A stretch of 64,000 nucleotides of DNA from Callorhinus ursinus (GCF_003265705.1 NW_020312935.1:2574728-2638727), one strand, 5' to 3'; positions 36,359 to 47,455 are shown, counted from the stretch's first letter. The notes: generated from the sequence alone by a model not told the origin. A program made the numbers and translations.

Positions 36359-36905
36359 ACTAACAAGATTTTTCAAGGAAGTAGAATAAATAATCCTAAA
36401 ATTTGTATGGAACCAAAAAATACCCCAAATAGCCAAAGCAATCATGAAAAAGAACAAACTGAAGGTATCACAATTCCAGACTTCAAGTTACATTACAAAG
36501 CTGTAGTAATCAAAACAGTATGGTACTGGCACAAAAATAGAAATACAGATCAATGGAACAGAATAGAGCCCAGAAATAAAACCATGATTATATGGTCAAC
36601 CTCTGACAAAAGAGACAAGAATATGTAATGGGAAAATGATAGTCTTTTAAACAAATGATCTTGGGAAAACTGGACAGCTACATGCAAAAGAATGGAACTG
36701 GACCATTTTCTTACACCATACACAATATAACCTCAAAATGGATTAAAGACCTAAATGTAATACCTGAAACCATGAAACTCTAAAAAGAAAACCATTGGCA
36801 GTAATTTCCTCAACATCAGCTATAGAAACATTTTTCTAAATAGGTTTCCTCTGGCAAGGGAAAGAAAAGCAAAATTAAAATTTTGAGACTACACCAAAAT
36901 ATAAA
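36359..36905 (+). mobile_element. Inverted 5' segment of the twin-primed L1
   Basis: Plus-strand ORF2 from the 'ttcaaggaagtagaataaataatcc' point to 'actacaccaaaatataaag'. The remnant frame at 36,407-36,628 contains the ORF2 block '[19 protein letters not shown]'. It runs up to the very position in ORF2 where the antisense segment on the left begins. This is the structure expected from twin priming. Confidence 0.75.
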
Positions 36906-36954
36906 GTTCCACCCTTTACTTTTAACCTATTTGTGTCTCTGAATCTAAAGTATG

Positions 36955-37205
36955 TATCCTGAAGACAGGGCCTTTAAAAAGTTAATGAAGATAATACAAG
37001 GTCATATGTTTGGGCCCTAATCAACATGACTGGTGTCTTTGTAAAAGGAGATTAGGACACAGACAGGCACAGAATATGTGAGCATGAAGATGGCCAGGTT
37101 CAAGAAGAGAGGTTTCAGAAGGAACCAACCCTGCCAAAACTTTGATCTCAAACTTCTAGCTTTAAAAACTGTGAGAAAATAAATTTCTATTGTTGAAGCC
37201 AAAAA
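36955..37205 (+). mobile_element. MaLR (MLT1-like) LTR fragment
   Basis: 'ggtcatatgtttgggcccta', 'acatgactggtgtctttgt', 'agaaggaaccaaccctgcc' and the end 'gtgagaaaataaatttctattg' follow the MLT1-type LTR order. The first part of the LTR is missing. Antisense L1 text lies on both sides, so it is one more insertion into the ancient L1. Confidence 0.7.
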
Positions 37206-37945
37206 TAAATAATAAAATATATCTCCTGTAGATATTATATGGTGGGGTTATGCTTTTTTATCCATTCTGCAAATCTCTGTTGAAATGTTTAATTTCTTAT
37301 GTTTAATGTAATTACCAATAACATAGTATTTACATTCAACATTTGCCCATTTGCTTTTAGTAGGTCACATAGCTCTTTTGTTCCTTACTCCTCTACTGCT
37401 ATCTTCTTTACTTCCTGTTCATACAAAGCATCAAGTCCAAACAGACAAAATCTTAAGACATGCTCAGGTATTTCTGGGGCCTGCAAAAAGCGTGTACATG
37501 CAGATGGCCTTCTAGGTTTACAGGAGTATGTTCAAGATCTTCAAAGTCTCATACAGACATCTCATTCCTCAGATTTTTCCATTTACGTATTTTGGTCAGT
37601 CTTTTCTTGGTTCTAACTTGTGTCACTGCCTTTGGTAGCTGTGATATTAAAGAATCACTTCTAATTGTTTTCAGCAAATGCCCCAGTAATAAAGCTTTCC
37701 TCATTGAGTGAGCTCTGAGTCAGCTCAAAGACAAGCTCTGTGAATGGGCTTTTCCAGAGATCTGTCAGACAGGTCAAACAGTTAATTCTCTGGGGATGGA
37801 ACCTCCTGGAGAGCTCTAAACCCAATCTGCTTCTTCAGGTGGCTGTTAGTCTGCTGGGTTTCACAGCTACTACGGTTCTGAGGACTGTGGAAAATGGGAG
37901 ATTATAGGAATAAGGCAAGTTAAAACACCACAAAACCTGTTGTTT

Positions 37946-38135
37946 TTTTTAATATTTTATTCTTAAGGTCCTATTTTTTTTATTTGAGAGAGACAATGAG
38001 CACAAGCTCACTGGAAGGGGAGAAGCAGGCTCCCCAATGAGCAGGGTGTCTGATGCGGGGCTCGATCCCAGAACCCTGGGATCATGACCTGAGCCGAAGG
38101 CAGTGGCTTAACTGACTGAGCCACCCAGGCACCCC
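37946..38135 (-). mobile_element. CAN SINE
   Basis: Minus-strand CAN SINE ('gatgcggggctcgatccc', 'gactgagccacccaggcacc'). Flanking repeats AAACCTGTTGTT (about 37,933-37,945) and AAGCCTGTTGTT (38,136-38,147). Confidence 0.93.
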
Positions 38136-38310
38136 AAGCCTGTTGTTCTTATCAAGATTCAGCTACTTTTCTGTATTACGTGTTGCTCAGATTGTGGCAA
38201 ACCTTTGGTTAAACTCCAAAGGTCTCAAAAAGTTGATCTTGACAATTTTTGCTAGAGTTTTACTGAGTTAATGGAGGACTAGATTTTTGGAGGTCCTTTT
38301 TTGTCATTTA

Positions 38311-38958
38311 AAACGTGCTTTTTGTGTTCTTTGCAATACAGAAAGATAATAAAATTCACATCTGATACTGTGTATTTATCATTTCATACTGCATACAGAT
38401 ATGTTCCCTGAATCCATTATGTATGCATTTCAAAGGTAGTTTTTTAAAAGCTTTAAGTTTTGCACATATCCTTAGTGGATTGTTATATAGTGGTTATACT
38501 TTTTTCCCACCTAAAATAACATGTTATTTGTCAACTATATCTTAATAAACCTGGAAAAATTTTAAAAAAAGGTGCAATGTAGTCTCCTATTACCCAAAAA
38601 TCTGTTATTCAATATTCTTAGAGAAGTGAAACCAGTAAGTTCAAGGCGCTATGGGAACTAAAAGTTGAGGCGACTCCCCAGCCATGGTGGCAATGGGGAG
38701 AAAGCCTATGGATGGTGGCAGGTGGTCAGGGAAATCTTTCTAGTAGAGGTGGTTTGCACGCTATCTTGAAGTTAGTCAAGTAAATACCACCTGGAGTAAA
38801 ACAAGGGGGCTCCTGGGAATCAGGGGGTCCTTGTAGAGCAAACAGTAAAAGAAGTAAAAGAGCGTGGTCTATTTGGGGCACTAAATGTTGTTTCTGTATT
38901 GCTACAGCAGAAAATGGTAGTGAGATGTGGCTTAAGTTGTCATACATGCATCATAGTT
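38311..38958. other. No recognisable feature
   Basis: Unique-looking flank of the full-length L1; 38,959-38,973 is its left target-site repeat. Confidence 0.45.
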
Positions 38959-38973
38959 AAAACTATCAAAACT

Positions 38974-40765
38974 GACGGAAGAGGCATAGGAGACCTGGAT
39001 TTCATCTGGTCCCAGGGATTCAGCTGGATAGGGATCAAACCATTCTGAACACCTACAAACTCAAAAGGAGGTCGAAGAAAAGAATAGCAACAACTCTTTG
39101 AACAGAAAAGTGACCACTTTTTGGAAGGTAGGATGTGTGGAGAAGTGAATCCGAGGCAATATTTGGGAGGATAGACGGCGGGGGAGGGGGCCTCCGTGGG
39201 CCGCTTCTGGCAAGTGATAGAGCAGCAGAACACAAAATCGGAACTTTCAGAAGTCTGTTCCGCTGAGGGACGTCGCTCCAGTGGCCAAGTAGGGGGTGGA
39301 ACCCTCACTGGGACAGCGTGGTCTCAGGACCCTCGGGGTCACAGAAAGACCGGGGGTGCCTGAGTGTGGCAGAGCTCCCAGGTGTCAGAGCGGGGAAGCT
39401 GGCTGCAGAGACGGAGCTGAGGACTGGGCTCTCAGCTTGGGGTTGCCATAAACCATGGTCTGCGGCAAAGTCAGGCCACTGCTCTTCTAGCAGGGAACCA
39501 ACAAGCAGCAAATCCGGGGAGACTGCCCTTCCTCCTCCAGGAGGAGCAGCACAGGAGTGCACTGTAGGAATCTGCTGGGTTTGGAGACTCCACATGGGGT
39601 CGGGTGCCAGAGATAGAAATGCTTGGTCACAGGCTGGGTGAGCACAGAGTGTGGCCAGAGACTGGGGAGACGGGAGTGACTGACTGCTTTTCTCTGGGGG
39701 TGCACTGAGGAGTGGGGCCCCAAGTTCTCGGCTCCTCTGGGGTGGAGATGGAAGGGCGCCATTTTCACTCTCATTCTCCAAAGCTGCATGGAAACCTTAT
39801 GGGGAATAAAAGCTACCAAGCGCAAACCCGAGCAGATTACTTAGACGGGACCCGGTAAGGGCAGGGCAATTCTGCCTCTAGCAAAGACATTTGGGAACCA
39901 CGGCAACAGGCCCCTCCCACAGAAGATCAGCAAGAACACACCCAGCCAAGACCAAGTTTACTGATCATTGAGAACGGCAGAACTCCAGCGCTAGGGGAAT
40001 ACTGCACATAGAATTCATGGCTTTTTTCCCCATGATTCTTTAGTCTTTCAAAGTTAATTTTTTTAACTGTCTTTTATTTTTTTTAAATTTTCCTTTTTCC
40101 CTTTTTCAAACATCTTATCAATCCCTTTTTTAAAAAATCTTTTTTATTTTTCATTTTCAGAGCCATATTCTATCCCTTCATAGTAGTTAACCTTATTTGT
40201 GGTATATATGTATAAGTTATTCTCTCTTTAAAATTCTGGGAGACAGTTTCTTCTAACAGATCAAAATATACCCTAAATCTCTAGTGTATGGCTTTGTTCT
40301 AGTCTCCTGCCTGATCACATTCTCTCCCTTTTTTTTAAATCCTCTTCTTTCTTTTTTCAATCAACTTATCTTATCAATTCCTTTTATAAAATCTTTTATA
40401 ATTTTCATCTTTACAGTCATATTCCATCCCTTCATTGATTAACCCTTATTTTTGTACATATATAAATTTTTCTTTCTTTAAAATTCTGGGAGGCATTTTC
40501 TTCTAACAGACCAAAATATCCCCAAAATCTAGTGTGTGGCACTAATCTATGAACCAGCCTGATTATATATGATCACTTTCTGTTTTTATTCTTTTGTTTT
40601 GTTTTTGTTTGTTTTTATCTTTTTCTTTTTCTTCTTTTTTCCTTCTTTCCCTTTCTATCCCTCCAGTTTCAGGTCTTTTCTGATTTGCTAAGTGTATATT
40701 TTCTGGGGACGTTGCTACCCTGTTAGCATTTTGTTCTCTCATTCATCTATTCTCCTCTGGACAAA
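38974..40765 (+). promoter_or_regulatory. L1-A 5' UTR with internal tandem repeat
   Basis: CpG-rich at first (to about 39,990), then pyrimidine-rich. The later part contains two copies of a roughly 0.25-kb unit: compare 'cttatcaat' at 40,114 with that at 40,370, and the shared 'taaaattctgggag' at about 40,229 and 40,479. In L1s this region holds the pol II promoter. That role is family knowledge. Confidence 0.75.
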
Positions 40766-41660
40766 ATGACAAGACAGAAAAAAATCACCTCAACAAAAAG
40801 AACAAGAGGCAGTACCAACTGCCAGGGACATAATCAATACAGACATTACTAAGATGTCAGAACTAGAGTTCAGAATGATGAGTTTAAAGATACTAACAGG
40901 GCTTGAAAAAAGTGTGGAAGTTATTAGAGAAACCCTTTCTGGAGAAATAAAAGAACTAAAATCTAACCAAGTCGAAATCAAAAAGGCTATTAATGAGGTG
41001 CAATAAAAAATGGAGGCTCTAACTGCTAGGATAAGTGGAGCAGAAGAGAGAATTAGTGATATAGAAGACCGAATGAGGGAGAATAAAGAAGCAGAGAAAA
41101 AGAGAGATAAACAACTATTGGATCACGAGGGGAGAATTCGAGAGATAAGTGATACCATAAGATGAAACAACAGTAGAATAATTGGGATCCCAGAAAAAGA
41201 AAGAGAGAGAGGGGAAGAAGGTATATTAGAGCAAATTATAGCAGAGAACTTCCCTAATTTGGGGAAGGAAACAGGCATCAAAATCCAGGAGGCACAGAGA
41301 AGCCCACTCAAAAATCAATAAAAATAGATCAACACCCCGACAACTAATAGTAAAACTTATGAGTCTCAGAGACAAAGAGAAAATCATGAGAGCAGATCAG
41401 GAGAAGAGATCTGTAACCTACAATGGAAGAAACATTAGATTGGTAACAGACCTATCCACAAAGATCTGGCAGGCCAGAAAGAACAGGCATGATATATTCA
41501 GAGCATTAATGAGAAAAATATGCACCCAAGTATACTAGATCCAGCTAGGCTGTCATTGAAAAGAGAAGGAGAGATAAAAAGCTTCCAGTACAAACAAAAA
41601 CTAAAGGAATTGGCAAACACGAAAGCAGCCCTACAAGAAATATTGAAAGGGGTCCTCTAA
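40766..41660 (+). pseudogene. L1-A ORF1 (RNA-binding protein), broken
   Basis: L1 ORF1 encodes the coiled-coil RNA-binding protein of the L1 ribonucleoprotein. The start ATG at 40,766 opens 28 codons (MTRQKKITSTK...) and ends in TAA at 40,850. The true frame is +1 from 40,854 (MSELEF), so a frameshift lies just before it. That frame has TAA at 41,004 and TGA at 41,163, both in the coiled-coil/RRM part. The natural end is TAA at 41,658-41,660 after EILKGVL. No functional product is possible. Confidence 0.9.
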
Positions 41661-41741
41661 GCAAAGAGACAGTCTAAAAGCAACAGAGACCAGAAAGGAA
41701 CACAGACAATATTAAGTAACAGTCACCTTACAGGCAATACA

Positions 41742-42235
41742 ATGCCACTAAATTCATATTTTTCAATAGTTACCCTGAATGTAAATGGGCTAAATGAACC
41801 ATTCAAAAGACACAGGCTATCAGATTGGATAAAAAAACAAGACCCATAGATATGCTGTCTGTAAGAGACACATTTTAGACCAAAGACACCCCCAGACTGA
41901 AAGTGAGGGGGTGGAAAATGATTTACCATGGTAATGGACATCAAAAGAAAGCTGGGGTGGCAATCCTTATATCAGACAAATTAGATTTTAAACCAAAGAC
42001 TATAATAAGAGATGAGGCAGGACACTATATCCTACTTAAAGGGTCTATCCAACAAGATCTAACAATTGTAGGGGCCCCTGGGTGGCTCAGTTGTTAAGCG
42101 TCTGCCTTCAGCTCAGGTCATGATCCCAGGGTCCTGGGATCGAGCCCCGCATCGGGCTCCCTGCTCTGCAGAGATCCTGCTTCTCCCTCTCCCACTCCCC
42201 CCTGCTTGTGTTCCCTCTCTCACTGTCTCTCTGTC

Positions 42236-42266
<31 letters not shown>

Positions 42267-45200
42267 ATGATAATAAATAATAAATCTAACAAAATCTAAC
42301 AGTTGTAAATATCTATGTCCCTAACATGGGAGCAGCCAATTATATAAGGCAATTAATAACAAAAGCAAAGAAACACATTGACAACAATACAATAATAGTG
42401 GGGGACTTTAACACCCCCGTCACTGAAATGGATAGATCATCTAAGCAAAAGATCGAAAAGGAAATAAAGACTTTAAATGACACACTGGACCAAATGGACT
42501 TCACAGACATATTCAGAATATTCCATCCCAAAGCAAAAGAATACACATTCTTCTCTAGTGCCCATGGAACATTCTCCATAATAGATCACATCCTAGTAAC
42601 AAATCAGGTCTCAACCGGTACCAAAAGAATGGGATCATTCCCTGCATATTTTCAGACCACAATGCTTTGAAACTAGAACTCAATCACAAGAGGAAAGTCG
42701 GAAAGAACTCAAATACATGCAGACTAAAGAACATCCTACTAAAGAATGAATGGGCCAACCAGGAAATTAAAGAAATTAAAAATTCATGGACACCAATGAA
42801 AATGAAACACAGCTGTTCAAAATCTTTTGGATGCAGCAAAGGCGGTCCTAAGAGGAAAGTATATAGCAATACAAGCCTTTCTCAAGAAACAAGAAAGGTC
42901 TCAAATAACCTAACCCTACACCTAAAGGAGCTAGAGAAAAAACAGCAAATAAAGCCTAAACCCAGCAGGAGAAGAGAAATAATAAGGATCAGAGCAGAAA
43001 TCAATGAAATAGAAACCAAAGAACAGTAGAACAGATTAACGAAACTAGGAGCTGGTTCTTTGAAAGAATTAACAAGATTGATAAACCCCTGGCCAGACTT
43101 ACCAAAAAAAAAAAAAAAGAGAAAGGACCCAAATAAATAAAATCATGAATGAAAGAGGAGAGATCACAACCAACACCAAAGAAATACAAACAATTATAAG
43201 AACATATTATGAGCAAATATATGCCAGCAAATTAGATAATCTGGGAGAAATGGATGCATCCTAGAGATATATCAATTACAAAAACTGAACCAGGAATAAA
43301 CAGAAAACCTGAACAGACCTATAACCACTAAGGAAATTGAAGCAGTCATCAAAAATCTCCCAACAAACAAAAACCCAGGGCCAGATGGCTTCCCAGGGGA
43401 ATTCTACCAAACATTTAAAGAATTAATACCTATTCTTCTGAAGCTGTCCAAAAAATAAAAATGGAAGGAAAACTTCCAAACTCATTTTATAAGGCCACCA
43501 TTACCTTGATATCCAAACCAGAAAAAGACTCCATCAAAAAGGAGAATTACAGACCAATATATTTGATGAACATGGATGCAAAAATTCTCACCAAAATACT
43601 AGCCAATAGGATCCAACACTACATTAAAAGGATTATTCACCACGACCAAGTGGGATTTCACCCTGGGCTGCAAGGTTGGTTCAACATCTGCAAATCAATC
43701 AATGTGATACAATACATTAACAAAAGAAAGAACAAGAACCATATGATCCTCTCAATAGATGCAGAAAAAGCATTTGACAAAGTACGGCATCCTATCTCGA
43801 TCAAAACTCTTCAGAGTATAGGGATAGAGGGGACATACCTCAATATCATAAAAACCATCTATGAAAAATATCATTCTCAATGGGGAAAAACTGAGATCTT
43901 TCCCCCTAAGGTCAGGAACGCGGCAGGGATGTCCACTATCACCATGGTTATTCAACAAAGTTTTAGAAGTCCTAGCCACAGCAATCAGACAACAAAAAGA
44001 AATCGAAGGCATCCGAATCAGCAAAGAAGTCAAACTCTCACTGTTTGCAGATGACATGATACTTTATGTGGAAAACCCAAAAGACTCCACCCCAAAACTG
44101 CTAGAACTCACACAGGAATTCAGTAAAGTGGCAGGATATAAAATCAATGCACAGAAACCAGTGGCATTCCTATACACCAACAAGACAGAAGAAAGAGAAA
44201 TTAAGGAGTCGATCCCATTTACAATTGCACCCAAAACCATAAGATACCTAGGAATAAATCTAATCAAAGAGGCAAAGGATCTGTACTCAGAAAACTATAA
44301 AATACTCATGAAAGAAATTGAGGAAGACATAAAGAAATGGAAAAACGTTCCATGCTCATGGATTGGAAGAATAAATATTGTGAAGATGTCAATGCTAACT
44401 AGAGCAATCTACACATTCAATGCTATCCCTATCAAAATACCATCCACTTTTTTCAAAGAAATGGAACAAATAATCCTAAAATTTGCATGGAACCAGAAAA
44501 GACCCCAAAGAGCCAGAGGAATGATGAAAAAGAAAAGCAAAGATGGCGGCATCACAATTCCAGACTTCCAGCTCTATTACAAAGCTGTCATCATCAAGAC
44601 AGTATGGTACTGGCACAAAAACAGACACATAGATCAATGGAACACAATAGAGAGCCCAGAAATGGACCCTCAACTCTATGATCAACTCATCTTTGACAAA
44701 GGAGGAAAGAATGTCCAATGGAAAAAAGACAGTCTCTTCAACAAACGGTGTTGGGAAAATTGGACAGCCACATGCAGAAGAATAAAACTGGACCATTTCC
44801 TTACACCACACACAAAAATAGACTCCAAATGGTTGAAAGACCTAAATGTGAGACAGGAGTCCATCAAAATCCTAAAGGAGAACACAGGCAGCAACTGCTT
44901 CGACCTCAGCTGCAGCAACTTCTTCCTAGAAACATTGCCAAAGGCAAGGGAAGGAAGGGTAAAAATGAACTTTTGGAACTTCATCAAGATAAAAAGCTTT
45001 TGCACAGCAAAAGAAACAGTCAACAAAACCAAAAGACAACCGACAGAATGGGAGAAGATATTTGCAAATGACATATCCGATAAAGGGCTAGTATCCAAAA
45101 TCTATAAAGAACTTCTTAAACTCAACGCCTGAAGAACAAATGATCCAATCAAGAAATGGGCAGAAGACATGAACAGACATTTTTCCAAAGAAGACATCCA

Positions 45201-45764
45201 AGTGGCCAACAGACACATGAAAAAGTGCTCAACATCGCTCGGCATCAGGGAAATCCAAATCAAAACCTCAATGAGATATCACCTCACACCATTCAGAATG
45301 GCTAAAATTAACAGGTCAGGAAGCGACAGATGTTGGCAGGGGTGCGGAGAAAGGGGAACCCTCCTACACTGTTGGTGGGAATGCAAGCTGGTGCAACCAC
45401 TCTGGAAAACAGTATGGAGGTTCCTCAAAAAGTTGAAAATAGAGCTACCATATGATCCAGCAATTTCACTACTGGGTATTTACCACAAAGATACAAATGT
45501 AGGGATCCGAAGGGGTACGTGCACCCCGATGTTTATAGCAGCAATGTCCACAATAGCCAAACTGTGCAAGGAGCCAAGATGTCCATCGTCAGATGAATGG
45601 ATAAAGAAGATGGTGTGTATATATACACAATGGAATATTATGCAGTCATCCAAAGGAATGAAATCTTGCCATTTGCAATGACGTGGATGGAACTGGAGGG
45701 TATTATGCTGAGCAAAATAGGTCAATCAGAGAAAGACATGTATCATATGACCTCACTGATGTGA
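41742..45764 (+). pseudogene. L1-A ORF2 (endonuclease and reverse transcriptase), broken
   Basis: Start ATG at 41,742 (MPLNSYFSIVTLNVNG). The endonuclease part has TAG at 41,847, TAA at 41,862 (in the CLQETH block), a frameshift near 41,880, and a CAN SINE at 42,071-42,290. GDFNTP is visible at about 42,400. In the RT part an 11-bp deletion near 43,867 relative to the copy at 50,900 shifts the frame. The RT block FADDMIL is intact at about 44,046. A long frame of 423 codons runs 43,861-45,132 and ends in TGA. The C-terminal Cys/His block (CWQGC, H, CWWEC) is at about 45,330-45,390, and the family stop is at 45,762-45,764. Confidence 0.92.
42071..42290 (+). mobile_element. CAN SINE in L1-A ORF2
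   Basis: Near-consensus plus-strand copy (GGGGCCCCTGGGTGGCTCAG to a long (AAAT)n at 42,236-42,265). Target-site duplication AAGATCTAACAATTGTA (42,054-42,070) / AAAATCTAACAGTTGTA (42,291-42,307), 15 of 17. It landed in the endonuclease domain, so it postdates L1-A. Confidence 0.96.
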
Positions 45765-46187
45765 GCAATTCATAATCTCAGGAAACAGTCTGAGGGTTGC
45801 TGGAGTGGGGGATAAGAGGGATGGGGTGGCTGTGTGATAGATATTGGGGAGGGTATGTGCTATGGTGAGCGCTGTGAATTGTGTAAGTCTGTTGAATCAC
45901 AGACCTGTACCTCTGAAAGAAATAATACCTTATATGTTCAAAAAACAAAAACAAAAAGAAGAAGATAGCAGGAGGGGAAGAATGAAGCGGGGGAACTGGA
46001 GGCGGAGACGAACCATGAGAGACTATGGACTTTGAAAAACAAACTGAGGGTTCTAGAGGGGAGCGGGGTGGAGGCATGGGTTAACTTGGCGATGGGTATT
46101 AAGGAGGGCACATTCTGCATGGAGCACAAGGTGTTATACACAAACAATAAATTATGGACTTCTACATCAAAAACTAATGATGTAATT
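45749..46187 (+). repeat. L1-A 3' UTR, tandem copy 1
   Basis: Starts in 'gacctcactgatgtgag' and runs to 'aaaactaatgatgtaatt' without reaching the poly-A tail. It is then joined directly to a second start of the same 3' UTR. Together with copies 2 and 3 it forms a three-fold 3' UTR. Confidence 0.88.
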
Positions 46188-46822
46188 ACCTCACTGATAT
46201 GAGGAATTCTTAATCTCAGGAACAAACTGAGTGTTACTAGAGTGGTTGGGGGTGGGAGGGATGGAGTGGCTGGGTGATAGACATTGGGGAGGGTATGTGC
46301 TACGGTGAGCGCTGTGAATTGTGCAAGACTGTTGAATCACAGATCTGTACTTCTGAAACAAATAACGCAACATATTTTAAGAAAAAAGAAAAAGAAGAAG
46401 ATAACAGGAGAGGAAGAATGAAGGGGAGTAAGTCAGAGGGGGAGACGAACCAGGAGAGATGATGGACTCTGAAAAACAAACTGAGGGTTCTAGAGGGGAG
46501 GAGGGTAGGGGGATGGGTTAGCCTGGTGATGGGTATTAAAGAGGGCATATTCTGCATGGAGCACTGGGTGTTATGAACAAACAATGAATCATAGAACACT
46601 ACATCAAAAACAAATGATGTAATATGGTGATTAACATAACAATAAAAATTAAAAAAATAATGATGTAATGTATGGTGATTAACATAACAGAAAAAATAAA
46701 AATAAATAAATACTTTAAAAAAACTATTAAAACTATTACAGTCAGGGTCAGTATAAGGAGTAACAGAAGATAAAGAACTTCATCTCCGTATTTGTTCTGT
46801 ATTTTAAGAAACAATTATTGTG
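46188..46822 (+). repeat. L1-A 3' UTR copy 2 plus tail and 103-bp flank
   Basis: Second copy of the 3' UTR, from 'acctcactgatatgagg' to the A-rich tail (about 46,719). The terminal 45-50 bp are themselves doubled (46,611-46,657 and 46,658-46,705, each with 'ggtgattaacataaca'). Then 103 bp of non-L1 flank follow (46,720-46,822), containing 'attacagtcagggtcag'. Confidence 0.88.
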
Positions 46823-47455
46823 CATAACACTCTCCAGAGCTAAATAAGTCAATCAGTGAAAGACATGTATCATATGACCTCACTGATATGAGGAATTCTT
46901 AATCTCAGGAAACAAACTGAGGGTTGCTGGAGTGGTGGGGTGGGAGGGATGGGTGGCTTGGTGATAGACATTGGGGAGGGTATGTGCTATGGTGAGCGCT
47001 GTGAATTGTGCAAGATTGTTGAATCACAGATCTGTACCTCTGAAACAAATAATACATTATATGTTAAAAAAAAAAAGGAAGAAGATAGGAGGGGAAGAAT
47101 GAAGGGGGGAAATCGGAGGGGGTGACGAACCATGAGAGACTATGGACTCTGGAAAACAAACTGAGGGTTCTAGAGGGGAGGGGGGTGGGTAGATGGGTTA
47201 GCCTGACGATGCGTATTAAAGAGGGCACATTCTGCATGGAGCACTGGGTGTTATATGCAAACAATGAATCATGGAACGCTACATCAAAAACTAATGATGT
47301 AATGTATGGTGATTAACATAATAAAAAACAAAAATAAATAAATAGTTTAAGAAAAACTATTAAAACTATTACAGTCAGGGTCAGTATAAGGAGTAACAGA
47401 AGATAAAGGACTTCATCTCCGTATTTGTTCTGTATTTTAAGAAATAATAATTGTG
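46823..47455 (+). repeat. L1-A 3' UTR copy 3 plus tail and duplicated flank
   Basis: Starts with about 15 bp that look inverted (GCATAACACTCTCCA, complement of the L1 'tggagggtgttatgc' with one change), then L1 ORF2 end and 3' UTR in sense orientation, an A-rich tail (to about 47,353) and a second copy of the flank (47,354-47,455). The two flank copies differ at only a few bases. The unit length (633 bp) is close to that of copy 2 plus flank (635 bp). Confidence 0.85.

Larger units (their letters stand above)
30935..38310 (-). mobile_element. Ancient antisense L1, host of a nest of insertions
   Basis: L1 text in antisense is visible at 30,935-31,105, 31,756-31,974, 32,202-32,327, 33,228-34,548, 34,679-35,375, 36,906-36,955 and 37,210-37,430, in the correct order from 3' end to ORF2 5' end. 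The pieces at 37,431-37,930 and 38,150-38,310 resemble old L1 5' sequence and may extend it. Interruptions are listed separately. An internal deletion is likely near 33,805-33,825, where the text jumps within ORF2. No coding capacity remains. Boundaries are approximate, but the order of segments strongly supports one original element. Confidence 0.65.
38974..46719 (+). mobile_element. Full-length but inactive carnivore L1 (L1-A)
   Basis: All parts are present in order: 5' UTR (38,974-40,765), ORF1 (40,766-41,660), ORF2 (41,742-45,764) and 3' UTR with A-rich tail (to about 46,719). Left flank AAAACTATCAAAACT (38,959-38,973) and right flank AAAACTATTAAAACT (46,720-46,734) are a 15-bp target-site duplication with one mismatch. 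Both ORFs carry stops and frameshifts, ORF2 has a SINE in it, and the 3' UTR is partly duplicated. It is older than the L1 at 50,486. Confidence 0.93.

Noticed and set aside
43461..45681. L1 ORF2 frames as active reverse transcriptase genes
   Set aside because: Stops, frameshifts and an inserted SINE upstream break the protein; FADD alone is not enough.
45749..47455. CRISPR-like or satellite array
   Set aside because: The repeated units are L1 3' UTR copies of several hundred bp, not short spaced repeats.
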